Assembly: GCF_002994745.2 (NCBI RefSeq)
Contig: NC_037092.1
Coordinates: 76,827,824 to 76,891,823, forward strand
DNA: 64,000 nt
Direction of reading: 5' to 3'
Source: Rosa chinensis
Taxonomy: Eukaryota > Streptophyta > Magnoliopsida > Rosales > Rosaceae
Part shown: in pieces, positions 11,721-23,152 of the stretch
How positions within the stretch are numbered: the stretch's first letter is position 1
Layout of the letters: each line of letters opens with the position of its first letter
The notes under the pieces: generated by a model
Databases searched by the model: none
Seen by the model: the letters and a program-made list of their open reading frames with translations, nothing else
What the model was told of the DNA's origin: nothing
Made by a program: the position numbers and the translations under genes

Positions 11721-12111
11721 ATGAAGAGATAAACTGGTGAATTCAAGGATGGCTCTGCGATAGAGGTTGATGGGAGTGATGAACACGATGTTGGGTCTAA
11801 GAAGTTGATTTTAGTAATTTTTCCATTTTGATTCTCTTTTAGGTTTTGGCCATTTGTGGATTGAATAAGCAAGGTACTTCCTTAAACTTTGTGGACAACT
11901 GATTAATTTGTTTTATTACTTTATATGTGTTGATTGTGTGATGCCAAATTTTATAGCATTTGTTTATCAATGATCTGAATTTTTGTTTCTTGGGTTGCTT
12001 AGGTGTTATCTGGGAAAATAGAACATAGCGAAATTAAGAGTAGTATAGATTATACTTAAAGCTTATCCAGTGAGAAACTTGATATGCGGGTGAGTGTTTT
12101 ACAAGGTGTAG

Positions 12112-12297
12112 TTTTTTTTTTTTTGGTTAAACCAAGGTATCCCCCACCCGTAGGTAAGGACTAATCCCTCTCGAGCCGGGTCGGACCCCATTTAGGGGGG
12201 AAGCTCTCTCAATACTGGCTGCTCCATTCACAAGGCTCGAACTCGAGACCTTGCTTAAGGGGAACAAACTCCTTACCACTTGAACCACCAAGCATTG
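12112..12297 (-). mobile_element. tRNA-derived SINE
   Basis: Read on the minus strand it begins ccaatgcttggtggttcaag, with an A-box-like segment (tggttcaagtggtaaggag) and a B-box-like segment (gagttcgagcc), followed by a short body and a 3' A-rich tail (the T run at 12112-12126). A long direct repeat, gttttacaaggtgtagttt, flanks it at 12096-12114 and 12298-12316, the target-site duplication made by LINE-driven retroposition. It is not a functional tRNA gene: no acceptor-stem pairing is evident. Confidence 0.85.
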
Positions 12298-12756
12298 GTT
12301 TTACAAGGTGTAGTTTAGGTTGTACCTTTTGGCTATGTTGTAAAAGAAAATGTACTCATTTGTGGTATAAGACAATGATGTATTTATTTTAAAGAGAAAA
12401 TTTTACAAATAGTACCCCAATTAAAAGACATTCATCACTTTGGTACATCAATTTAAAAAACTATCAGATTGGTACCCCAATATTTAGATCCACCACAATT
12501 TTCATACCTTCTGTCTGTAACAGTGTTAAATCTACTACCACACAAACTATTTTATGGGCAATCTTGTCTTTTCATTTTATCAAATATTTATTTTCCTCTT
12601 CTTCCCCTCCTAATCACTCATATAACTTATACTAGCAAGTCACAGAGTCAAACAAGAAAACAAATACACATGTAATCCATTCCAGCAAACATATCATGGT
12701 CAAACACTTAAATATATATAATATAACATCTTGTAATGTCTTCAAAAAAAAAAAAA

Positions 12757-13894
12757 GGAGTGAAATTTGCACACCACTTTTTACAAACTATACCCCCTCT
12801 TCATATTTTAATAGTTATGGTTTTCTGACGTTTTTTTCTCTTCCAAAAATACCCTTGTTCAGTTTCTTTATCTCTCTTATTCTCATCTCTCTACAACTCG
12901 ATCGATCAGAACCAAAAATAGATCAGCGCCAAGGCCAAACAACTGTGTTCATAACCAAATGTTCAAATCAATTAAACTCACAATATTGATTCATCTAATT
13001 CCTCTAATATTGCTTCGTTTCTAATGTTGGTCGTCGCGAAGAAATATATAAATTTTGGCTATTCTAGCTTCATGGGTATTCAGTGCAAGATTGGACATTT
13101 ACAATGTTTGTCATGAGTTACATATCAAGTTCTGGGTTTGCTTTTAACTGGTTTCAATCAAAGTTTCTGATGAGGAGCAACATAACATGACTTCTAGAGC
13201 AATACCATTTTGGTTCGTGTATAATTTTAACGTTTTTGGTTGCTATCTAATTTTAAGCTTATAATACTTGGGCTGATTATAGAAGGAAGGGCAAGAATTT
13301 ACAGTAGTTATAGCATCATCAGAAGACAAGATCAACGAGTTCTATTTCTTATTAGATTACCCAATGAATTAGAAGTAGGAAATGAAATCATACCAGCCTA
13401 TATTCTTCAAAATCAAAATTAGTTGGTTACAGAATTGTAGATTCATGCCCAGATTTGTACCCACATTTGAGACTTCAATTTTCAAAAAATAAATCTTTTG
13501 CTTTCTGGGTTGTTGCTCTTTGATCTTTGAGTTTCAATCACAGTCAAACCAACAGCAAATCCATTTCATTGAGAAATAAATTGAGATTTTGAGAGCAGAG
13601 GAGAGAAAAGTTGTACATCACGAGATAAATCAGATTAAAGAAAGATTGACAATAAAAGGATAATGACGTAAATGATGGAATTCTCAGATTAGGCAAAAAT
13701 CATAGAAGCCAAATGAAAGAGATGATTGTGTTACAAGAGAAATGAGAAGATGATGAGGAGAGAGATGGAAGGAGTTAGAAGTTATGATTCTAAGAGTAAT
13801 GTGGGAAAGAAATTTAAGGGGAACAAAAGAAATTATTAAAAAAATTAAGAGGAGGGAGTGTAGAATGTAATTTGGGGAGTGCAATTTTCACTCC
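12757..13894. mobile_element. Inverted-repeat element nested in the Mutator-like element
   Basis: The left end ggagtgaaatttgcac is matched inverted at the right by gtgcaattttcactcc, with weaker inverted similarity continuing for about 60 bases. Flanks are A-rich on both sides (an A run before 12757 and ccaaaaaaa after 13894), so the duplication cannot be scored. Non-coding. Confidence 0.6.
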
Positions 13895-13978
13895 CCAAAA
13901 AAATATATTTTGTAATGAGTTTTTGCATCGAATTAAAAGCTCTCAGTCTCAAACTATTTTCAGGTGTCTGCATTTCTC

Positions 13979-13983
<5 letters not shown>

Positions 13984-14031
<48 letters not shown>
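13984..14031. repeat. (CT)n microsatellite
   Basis: About 24 uninterrupted CT dinucleotides. Open frames here encode only Leu-Ser or Arg-Glu repeats and are artefacts. Confidence 0.98.
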
Positions 14032-14033
<2 letters not shown>

Positions 14034-14825
14034 GTCAGAGATGATAGACTTCGAAGACCACACTATGTTGCTGAAGGAGAGTGCGCACTAAAACAGCCTC
14101 CATCGAAGAAGCAGTTGAGTTAAAGCATCACCGAAACTGATAAAGTCAGCAGTGGTGCTTGAAACGGCAATGGAGAAGACGGTGTTGAAGACTGAGACTC
14201 CCATCAATGACAGTTTTGGTTTTAGGGTTGCATGGGATGGGGAACTGAGTTTTGGAGTTGGATTGAGAATTTAGATTTTGGATTGAATTGAATTGATGGA
14301 GTCATGGAGATATAGAATTTGGACGCTTTGGGATTAAATTTGATGGAATTGTGGAGAAGAGAATTGGGGTATCTGGGTGGTGTTGGTGGTTCCGTTGATC
14401 AGGGAACCGTGGTCTGGTGGATGATGGGCTTGATGGTTCTCTAATTGTTGAGTGGAAGGGGAAAAAAACAATGTTGAAATGTGAAGAGACGAAATAACAA
14501 TAAGACAATTAGTGACTTGATGGCGTTATAAACGGCGGGTACTAAAAATAATTCGAATTTTAATATTAGGGTACCAATCTAATAGTTTTTAAAATTGATG
14601 TACTAAAGTGATGAATGACTTTTAATTTGGGTACTATTTGTAAAATTTTCTCTATTTTAAATACTTGTGGCTATTGTATAAAAAATAATGTATTCATTTG
14701 TGATATAAAAGAATAATGTATCAATTTTTTAATACAAGGATTGTCATACGATGGTACCCATAATCTGAACAATTCTTTCTTTCTTTTTTTGTCAAAAAAT
14801 CAGAAATTGTCACGGATGGTATTAA

Positions 14826-16444
14826 TGATAGGAGCACAATGTGCGACGATATTAATGAGTATATGCCCCATTTTAGTCTTGTTTCTCCCTTAAGTTTCGT
14901 GTGTAGAGTCATCGAGTCATTTTAAGAGTTTTGTAGAGTGTTTGGAGTGAAATAGGCAGAAAACGCAAAATTCATGAAGAATCCTAGCTGGATTAGGATT
15001 CTCCACCGTCATGCTAAACTGTGAGCCTTAAGAGAGAATTTATGGGAGTATTTTTCTGAAATTAAATTATTTTAATTCCTTTTATTTTCTCTGAAATAAT
15101 TTAATTTTGTGCCCTTTATTAAATCAGGTTGACCAAGCAATGAAGAAGAGAAATAAAGAGAAAGACGCTTCAGCTTGGAAATTAAAGGAATTGCCGCATT
15201 ATGAGAGGAGTTAAGGGCATAAAGGAGACGTTTCAGTTGGGAAATTAAAGGAATTATGATGCAATCCCATCCGTCCAATGATGAAGGGTATGATCGACAA
15301 AAGCCAATCAATGCCCCCTATAAATAGGCAACGTCCAAAACAGAATTGGCATCACTTCCTTGCCTATCACTTCCTGGCCAAAAACTATTCCAAGACTTTG
15401 CCCAATTCACTCCTCAAACTTTCATCACCTACAAGACCGTGACCACCATCCATCTATCAATCTACAAAGTTCTAAGGTGCTAAGTCAAGGACGCTCCACC
15501 ACCATAGTAGAGACGAGTTCATCACCTTGTTGCCAAGCCGTTGAGGAAAACTTCAAAGTGTAACTATGACTCTACTTACAATTTTTGTTTCGGTTTTGTG
15601 TGTTTGGATTTGTGAGTTATGTAATTGGAGACAGGAAATTTTCAGAATATTTTTATTAATGTTTTTGAGATTTTCAGTTTATTATTGAGTTAATTTCGAG
15701 AATTCTTTTATGATGCATGTTACAATCTTGTGCCCTTTTACTTGTTTAGGTAATTTTCAGAGTTAGGTTAATAAGTTTGCATGCTAGAATAACGGTGAGA
15801 GTTCTTGTGTGTTTGCTTAATTTGCCAAGAGTAATTGTTATTTGTTAAGGCGCTAAGTTAAACAAGTAGCAATTAGTTCTAAAAAGTGGTAAAAACCATG
15901 TTCAATGGTTAAACGATTTTGAAAATTACGTGTTAAATTCTATGTGTAATGGTTAATTTCCACATGTGAGTTGATTTGAGGGTTAGATAATACTACTAGT
16001 TAAGAGAATTACGCTAAGTGTTTTAGAAAATTAGTAGTATTGGGCTTGGTAAGGACTTTTCTGATCCAAGCCTACATTAGAACGAATTAGATGAATGGAT
16101 TGATCCGCTAAGGCTTTTCATTTGGGCTCTTATCTAGGCATTTAAGATGGGCACATTTTTGTAGCATGTTGAAATGGATTTTTTGTTTTTACACTTAGTA
16201 ATTTTCCGAGTGGTATTGGTCTAGGTTAGGGAAGTCGATCATTGTATATAGTTTTATTTGTTTCGTTTTTATTTTAAGTAGATTAGGAACCAAATTCCAA
16301 AACCCCCATTTTATTATTTTATTTGTTAATTGACCTTTTTGTGTAGGTGTACCCTATAATCCCTAGACTGAACGGTCCCTGCTTACCCTATACTGACAAC
16401 TATATTTTGCAGGGTTAAATTGTGAGGCTATTTAAGTCGCATAA
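14826..16444 (+). repeat. 5' LTR of the Athila-type element
   Basis: 1619 bp, from TGATAGGAGC to CGCATAA; the last TCA seen in the 3' LTR has become TAA. It holds ~175 bp near 16175-16350 that the 3' LTR lacks, while the 3' LTR holds ~40 bp after 25354 absent here. The TATA box is at 15318. Confidence 0.92.
15318..15327 (+). promoter_or_regulatory. TATA box of the 5' LTR
   Basis: ctataaatag in a GC-richer setting, about 490 bases into the LTR. The same motif is conserved at about 25553 in the 3' LTR. Transcription of the element would start some 30 bases downstream. Confidence 0.7.
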
Positions 16445-16449
16445 ATTTT

Positions 16450-16467
16450 TGGCGCTGTTGCCGGGGA
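16450..16467 (+). other. Primer binding site (tRNA-Asp type)
   Basis: tggcgctgttgccgggga, five bases after the LTR. It complements the 3' end of plant tRNA-Asp except for one C-to-T change. Confidence 0.8.
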
Positions 16468-17245
16468 TTGTTAAAATCCCTAGCACTGAAAGTGTTATCG
16501 ATTTTGTTGTACATAGAATGCATGCTCAATTTTTGTACTACACTTGTGGAATGGTGACAAATTGCAATTTTTGTTAGGCCAAGCTTTAATTGTGATTTAG
16601 TTTAAGTTTTATGAGTGTTACAAAATTAAGCATGTCTTTTATAATTGTTGTGCAATTTGTAGAAGTTTCTTTTTGAGCTTGTTGTAAATTGTTGTTTGTT
16701 TCACTTAGATTAATATACTTCGGTTGTTATGAATTTAGTTAAATACTTAATTGCTTTAAGTGTGTAAAATCGTATGAGTAGACAAGGGCCCTTTTGTTAA
16801 TATTGACTTAAACCCTTCATTAGTACATTGCTAAGGTCTCTTGAGGTTGAGGGCGGCCTTTATTAGCACTTGGTGAACGGTCTAACACATAAGTTAATTT
16901 CCCAGTTGAGTAAAGGGCGCATACAGATGGTGTCTTAGGTTGGGACCCTGGGTGATGGGTTCAATTGGATCTTAGAGATACTATAGAATGAGCCTAAACC
17001 ACTATGTGGGAGTAGCCGATAGGGGCCTAAACCTCAATGAGGGAGTAGCCTCCGTAGTATCACCAAAATGAGTCCTCCCTCTCCCTTAACTCTTAATCTG
17101 GCCATCCGGCCTTCTGAAACAAAGGAAGGAGATTTATGTCTAGGCGACTATTCCTATATCGTATCTCACCAATAGTAGTGGTTTCTATTGGGCTTGACTT
17201 ACAACTTGGAATCAATTGAGATATTAACTAAGTTTATAACAAACT

Positions 17246-17287
<42 letters not shown>

Positions 17288-17490
17288 GTGACATGCTTTA
17301 GGTATATCGGATTAAACATGACCTTGTCGAGGGTAGCTGTTCTATAGTCCCATTGCACAAACGAGGTCATCTGTTCCAGTACCTAAGTATGTAAATGTAA
17401 AAGTAACTTAGAAAGTAGGAAAGACATAATGTTTGTATTTCGAACCTTGTATATGTTACTAACACTTGATTTGGTCTTAAAGGTCCATGA
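16468..17490 (+). other. Untranslated leader of the Athila-type element
   Basis: Non-coding between the primer site and gag. It contains an (AT)n run at 17249-17285 and, near 16975-17060, a short internal repeat of the phrase gcctaaacc...gggagtagcc. Confidence 0.7.
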
Positions 17491-19103
17491 ATGTCCACTG
17501 TCTCTGATAAGACTAAGGAGCTCTTTGAAAAATTAGAACGTGCTAGGCAAAGGGTAGAACTCACTTTTTCAGACCGCCCTCCTCTAGAAAGGAGAGATTC
17601 TCAGGACTCTAGCTATTCAGGTTATAACTCCTCAACTAGATCAACCGAGAAGATCAACAAACCTGACCATTCTGAAGAAGGAGAAGAACAAGTCTTTGAA
17701 GAGGAATAAGAGGAGGTCACTGAAGAGGACGTTGCAGACACAGAAGAGGAAGAAGAGGAAGAGCACGCCCGTGTTGAGCAAGTACAGGCACCAATGGCTG
17801 AGACTATTAGGCAACTGTCTAATCCTACAGGTGGGGGTGCTGCGCCCTTATGCATTGCCTATCCACAACCAGGAGAGGGACTTAATGATGATTTTGAGTT
17901 AAAGAGTGGGTTTCTGTATTACCTACCCAAGTTTCATAGGATGAGTAGTGATTAGTGAAGACACCAACAAACATCTCAAGGAGTTCGAGTTTGTCTGTGG
18001 GAGTATGTGCCCTAGAGGAGCTGATATCAATATCTTGAAGATGAAGGCATTTCCCTTTACTTTGGAGGACAAGGCCAAGACTTGGCTATTTGAGCTGCCT
18101 GCTGGGACTATCAACACTTGGAATAGGATGAAGGGCGAGTTCCTTACGAAGTACTTTCCTGCCTCAAAGGTCACTGTTTTGAGGAAGCAGATTAGTGGAA
18201 TCACGCAAGGACATGAGGAGAATTCTACAATTATTGGGATAGATTTAAGAGCCTTGTAGTATCATGCCCTAACCATGGGATGAGTGAGGGGTCCCTCCTT
18301 ACCTATTTTTATGAAGGACTCACCGCTAATGAGCGTGGTCTGTTAGATGCTGCTGCTGGAGGGTCCTTTATGGATAAGACAGCTGCTGATGCCAAGGAAC
18401 TACTTACTAATCGTGCACTAAACTATCAGCAATATGAGGGGGTGCTTTCCTCTCAAAGGAGGGTACATGAGGTGTCCACTAACTCTGCTCTTGAAGACAA
18501 GGTCAACAAGATGTCAACTCTCCTGTCTCAAGTCTTAAACATTACTGAAGGAGGAGTAATGGCTCAAGTGTGTGGGATGTGCTCGACTCAAGGGCACCCC
18601 ACTGATAAATGTCCCCAGCTTGCCTCTCCAGAAGGATGGGAATCTGTTAACGCCCTAGGGTATCAAGGAGGTCAAGGAGGTCCGAGGTACAACGCTTACT
18701 CCAATACGTACAATCCTGGGCTTAGAGACCACCCCAACTTTCGTTGGCTAACAATGATAACACCTTGAGACCACCTCTAGGCCCAAATCAGAATTCTTAG
18801 TGCCCACCAGGTTTATTTTTTAGGCCTCAGGTACCTCAAACTTTTGGTAATCCCAATTCTATCCCTCCACCTCCTGTTTCTAATACTTTGAGTGCCCCTA
18901 ATTATGATGAACTGTTGAAGTCCCTTGCTGCTGGGCAATAACAACTTAACACGGCTACTCAAGCTTTGGTTGTAGGACAGGCAACCCATTCAAAGGATAT
19001 TACAGAGCTCAAGAATCAAATGAGCCAAGTGGTGGATTTTATGGGTCGGATTGCTGAAACAGGGAAGCTACCAAGCAACACGGTACCTAACCCAAGGAAC
19101 TAG
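17491..19103 (+). pseudogene. Decayed gag of the Athila-type element
   Basis: Reading starts with MSTVSDKTKELFEKLERA and runs through an acidic region to the capsid-like domain (about 17950-18260, with WLFELP and LTKYFP typical of plant retrotransposon gag) and a zinc knuckle C-G-M-C-S-T-Q-G-H-P-T-D-K-C at about 18571. After the knuckle comes YNPGLRDHPNF, usual for Athila/Tat gag. Breaks seen: TAA at 17707, TAG at 17953 with a frame change there, another frame change near 18.23 kb, one near 18.74 kb, then stops at 18798, 18939 and 19101. Gag would package the RNA. This copy cannot be translated through. Confidence 0.88.
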
Positions 19104-19136
19104 CAAGCCCAAGCCATCATCACTAGGAGTGGACGA

Positions 19137-19757
19137 GTGCTAGTAGACCCTCCCAGAGCCCACAAGAAGGCCCAAGTGGCCCATAATGAAGAAGAAGATG
19201 TTGTAGAGGTGTCTAAGAAGGATGTTGAGAAGGACCCAAGAACATCAAGGGTGGAAGTTAACCTGCCCCAAGTTGAGGCACCTAAAGGTACAATTCCTGA
19301 CTCTAGTGGTTTAGTTAAGACTAACCCAGTTGTTTCTATACCTTTTCCAAGCAGGTTTGCCAAGACGAAGAAAGATAAATCTGATCAAGAGATCTTGGAA
19401 ATCTTCAAGAAGGTTCAAGTGAACATGCCCCTGATCGAGTGCATCAAACAGGTGCCTAAATACGTCAAGTTCTTGAAGGAGCTATGCACCACAAGGAGGC
19501 AGACACGAGAGAAAGAGGTGGTGAAAATGAGCGAGATGGTATCAGCCGTTATCCAGAGGAAACTACCCCCAAAGTTGAAGGACCCAGGGAGTTTTTCTGT
19601 TCCCTGTATTATTGGTGACACCAGGTTTGAAAATGTGACGTTAGACTTAGGGGCATCCATAAATGTTATGCCTTATAATTTGTATGTGTCCCTAGGTCTA
19701 GGCCTTCTTAAAAGGGATAATGTTGTCATTCAACTTGCTAATAGGTCTAACAAATAA
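19137..19757 (+). pseudogene. Protease region of the polyprotein
   Basis: An open stretch of 206 codons closed by TAA at 19755. A basic, charged spacer (ITRSGR just upstream, HKKAQ, KKDVEKD) leads to the retropepsin-type protease with DLGASINVMP at about 19644, where the Asp is catalytic. The reading frame is the same as the reverse transcriptase frame that follows, so the TAA is a simple nonsense change rather than a domain boundary. Confidence 0.85.
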
Positions 19758-19784
19758 CCTCAAGGGTATGTTGAGGATGTTCTT

Positions 19785-21143
19785 GTGCAGGTAAACCATC
19801 TGATATTCCTTGCAGATTTCTACGTATTGGACATGGAGGAATCGCCCCTAAATACCACTCCATTACTTTTAGGGCGTCCCTTTATGAGGACTGCAAGAAC
19901 GAAGATCGACGTGTACAAAGGGACTCTCACCATGGATTTTGATGGTGAAGTTATACGCTTCAACATTCTTGAAGCCATGAGGTACCCTGTTTCTGATTTG
20001 AAACCTTGCTTTGCTATTGATGTAGTTGATTCACTCGCACAGGTTTTCTCTGAAGCAATGGTTGAGGATGAATTGGCCCTGACCTTACAGGAGGGGTTCG
20101 GATATGATGCAAATGGGGAACCTATCCCCAAGGTTGAGTGGGACGCTGAGGAGGCTAGAGTGATCAAGACTGTGGCCTCACTGGAGGCTCAGCCTATAAA
20201 GAGGTCAATTTCCTATATGTCAATTCCGGTTTCTACTAATAAAATGCTACCCTCTATGGTTCAAGCACCCAAGTTGGAATTGAAGGTACTCCCTGAGCAT
20301 CTGAAGTATGCGTACCTAGGAGAAAAGGAGACCCTCCTAGTGATCATATCATCAATGTTGGAGGTAGAGCAAGAAAGGAAGTTGGTGGAAGTGTTGAAGA
20401 AGCACAAGACTGCCATTGGTTTGACTCTAGCAAATATCAAGAGAATCAGCCCAACCACGAGTGTTTACCGGATCCTGTTAGAAGATGGCGCCAAGCCCAC
20501 AAGAGAAACCCAAAGGTGTCTACATCCGCCCATGATGAAGGTGGTCCAAGACGAGGTGATCAAGTTGCTAGATTGTGGGGTGATCTACCCAATTTCTGAT
20601 AGTAAGTGGGTCTCTCCAGTACAAGTGGTGCCCAAGAAGTTTGGGGTGACAGTGGTAAAGAACGAGGACAATGAGCTAGTGCCCCAGAGATTAGTGACTA
20701 GTCATAGGGTATGTATCGACTACCAGAAGCTGAATGCCACAACGAGGAAGGATCATATGCCCTTGCCTTTTATTGACCAGATGTTGGAGCGCTTAGCGGG
20801 CCATTCCTACTATTGCTTTTTGGATGGATATAGTGGGTACAACCAGATCTGCATAGCCCACGAGGATCAGGAGAAGACAACCTTCACATGCCCCTTTGGG
20901 ACCTTTGCTTATAGGCGCATGCCCTTCGGCTTATGCAACGCACCAAGTACTTTCCAAAGATGTATGCTTTCCATTTTCTTAGAATACATTGAAAATTTTA
21001 TTGAAGTCTTTATGGACGACTTTAGTGTCTTCGGTAAAGATTTTGGTACTTGTTTAGAGAATCTAGGATTGATACTTGAGAGGCGTGTAGAAACTAACCT
21101 TGTGCTAAATTGGGAGAAGTGTCACTTCATGGTGACACAATGA
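19785..21143 (+). pseudogene. Reverse transcriptase region
   Basis: 452 codons. The first part carries LLLGRPFMRTARTKIDV, a conserved block after the protease. Reverse transcriptase motifs follow: CIDYQKLN, YCFLDGYSGYNQI (first catalytic Asp), PFGTFAYRRMPFGLCNAP and FMDDFSVFG at about 21010 (the YxDD-type box, here MDD). It ends at a TGA at 21141; the following frame continues without shift, so one base change stops translation inside the thumb/connection region. Catalytic residues are otherwise kept. Confidence 0.9.
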
Positions 21144-21146
21144 ATA

Positions 21147-22358
21147 GTGTTAGGACACATAATATCTGCTAGGGGCATTGAAGTAGATAAGGCTAAGGTT
21201 GATCTTGTACGTCACTTACCTTCCCCCACAACTGTGAGGGAGCTACGCTCTTTTCTTGGCCATGTAGGATTTTACAAGCGGTTCATCAAAGACTTCTCTA
21301 AGGTTGCGAGACCTATGTGTGCCCTATTGCAAAAGGACGTGCCCTTTGTGTTCAATGAGGATCGCAAGAAGGTGTTTGAAAAGCTCAAGGAGTTGTTGAC
21401 CACGGTCCCCATCATATGTCCTCTGGATTGGAGTCTACCCTTCGAGCTTATGTGTGATGCATCGGACTATGTTGTTGGAGCTGTGTTGGGCCAGAGGAAT
21501 GATAAGAAGCCCTATGCTATTTACTATGCTTCTCGGACCCTCAACGACGCCCAGCTCAACTACTCCACCACTGAAAAAGAACTTTTGGCTGTAGTCTTTG
21601 CTTTAGATAAGTTCCGTTCTTATTTATTGCACTCTAGAGTAATTGTTTACTCTAACCATGCAGCCTTGAGATATCTGATGATCAAGAAGGAGGCCAAGCC
21701 CAGATTGATTCGATGGATCCTGCTGCTTCAGGAGTTTGACCTAGAGATCAAGGACAAGAAGGGAAGCGAGAATGTGGTGGCGGACCATTTGAGCAGGATA
21801 GTACATGAGGAGGATGTCCAGCCCCTACAGGAAACTTTCCCAGATGATCAGCTCTTTGGGATAAAGGTTAGTGTGCCCTGGTATGCGGATATAGTTAACT
21901 ATTTAGTCACTAGGACATTTCTTGACACACTTTCCAAAGCTAGTAAGGATAAATTGAAGAAAATGGCTAGGCACTTTATTTGGGATGAGCCCTATTTATG
22001 GAAACATTGTAGTGACCAAGTCATTAGGAGATGTGTCCCAGAGTCTGAGCATAGGTCAATTCTGTCATTTTGCCATAGTGAGGCGTGTGGAGGCCACTTT
22101 GGGCCTCGTAGAACGGCCTTGAAAGTCTTAGATTGTGGATTTTATTGGCCCACTATCTTCAAGGATGTAAACTTGTTTTATATTTCTTATGATAGATGCC
22201 AACGGATTGGTAACCTTGGCCCAAAAGATCAAATGCCCATGAGCCCAATAATAACTGTAGAAATTTTCGATGTTTGGGGCATTGACTTTATGGGCCCATT
22301 TCCTTCGTCTAATGGCTGTTTATATATACTATTGGCTGTGGACTATGTATCAAAGTAG
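21147..22358 (+). pseudogene. RNase H and integrase N-terminal region
   Basis: Same frame as the reverse transcriptase. It starts with LGHIIS and the connection domain ([12 protein letters not shown]), then Ty3-type RNase H with [13 protein letters not shown] and [13 protein letters not shown]. The third acidic site appears as [10 protein letters not shown], where the family normally has Asp, so the nuclease site is probably lost. The integrase zinc region has GGHFG and then SYDRCQ; the first Cys of the pair is Tyr. [10 protein letters not shown] supplies the first integrase Asp. A TAG at 22356 ends the frame. Confidence 0.88.
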
Positions 22359-23152
22359 GTGGAAGCAAAAGCCACCAGGACTAACGATTCAAAACTGGTT
22401 GCAGGTTTCTTGAAAACTAACATATTTTCCAGGTTTGGAGTGCCACGTGTGCTGATCAGTGATGGAGGTTCTCATTTTTGCAACCATACAATCAAGGCTT
22501 TGCTAAAGAAGTATGGGGTAACCCATAAGGTGTCCACGCCCTACCACCCTCAGACCAGTGGCCAAGCAGAGGTGTCCAACAGAAGACAGTGGGTCCAACA
22601 AGGAAGGATTGGAGCCAGAGATTAGATGATGCATTGTGGGCCTACATAACGGCCTACAAGACACCTATTGGGATGTTTCCTTTTAGGTTAGCCTACGGAA
22701 AGGCATTCCACCTCCCAGTGGAGCTAGAGCATAAGGCTTGGTGGGCTGTCCAGAAGTTCAACATGGATTATGATGAAGCGGGCCTACATAGGAAGCTACA
22801 GCTAAATGAGCTTGAGGAGATAAGGAATGAGGCCTTCTATGCTTCATGGGTGTACAAGGAGAAGACAAAGACTTACCATGACAAAATGATCCGTGAAAAA
22901 AGCTTCCAAGTGGGCCAGAAAGTTCTGTTATTCCAGTCCAGACTTAAGTTATTCCCAGGTAAACTTCGTTCTCGTTGGGTTGGCCCATTTATAGTTACTA
23001 ATGTGTTTGCTCATGGTGATGTAGATATCAAGAATGAGAAGATGGGGAAGGAGTTCAAGGTTAATGGGCATCGTCTCAAGCCCTACTATGAGTCCTTTGT
23101 GGAGCACACATTGGAAGAGATACCCCTCCAAGAGGCACCCCAGGACGTGTGA
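22359..23152 (+). pseudogene. Integrase catalytic core and C-terminal domain
   Basis: From 22359 the frame gives [13 protein letters not shown] (second Asp) and [10 protein letters not shown] (Glu). Near 22580 a small deletion of about eight codons shifts the frame; reading resumes at about 22589 with [18 protein letters not shown] and the Athila/Tat-type C-terminal domain ([29 protein letters not shown]), ending TGA at 23150. No chromodomain is present. The deletion removes residues just after the catalytic Glu, so the integrase is inactive. Confidence 0.88.

Larger units (their letters stand above)
12394..14652. mobile_element. Non-autonomous Mutator-like element with ~95-bp inverted ends
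   Basis: The left end gagaaaattttacaaatag and about 95 bases are repeated inverted at the right end (ctatttgtaaaattttctc). A perfect 9-bp target-site duplication TATTTTAAA lies at 12385-12393 and 14653-14661. It contains another inverted-repeat element (12757-13894) and a CT microsatellite. No transposase frame is visible. Confidence 0.85.

Noticed and set aside
12230..12297. tRNA-like promoter boxes suggesting a tRNA gene
   Set aside because: The boxes belong to a SINE: there is no cloverleaf acceptor stem, an A-rich tail is present and a long target-site duplication surrounds it.
13845..14123. Open frames made of Arg-Glu or Leu-Ser repeats
   Set aside because: Translations of the CT microsatellite.
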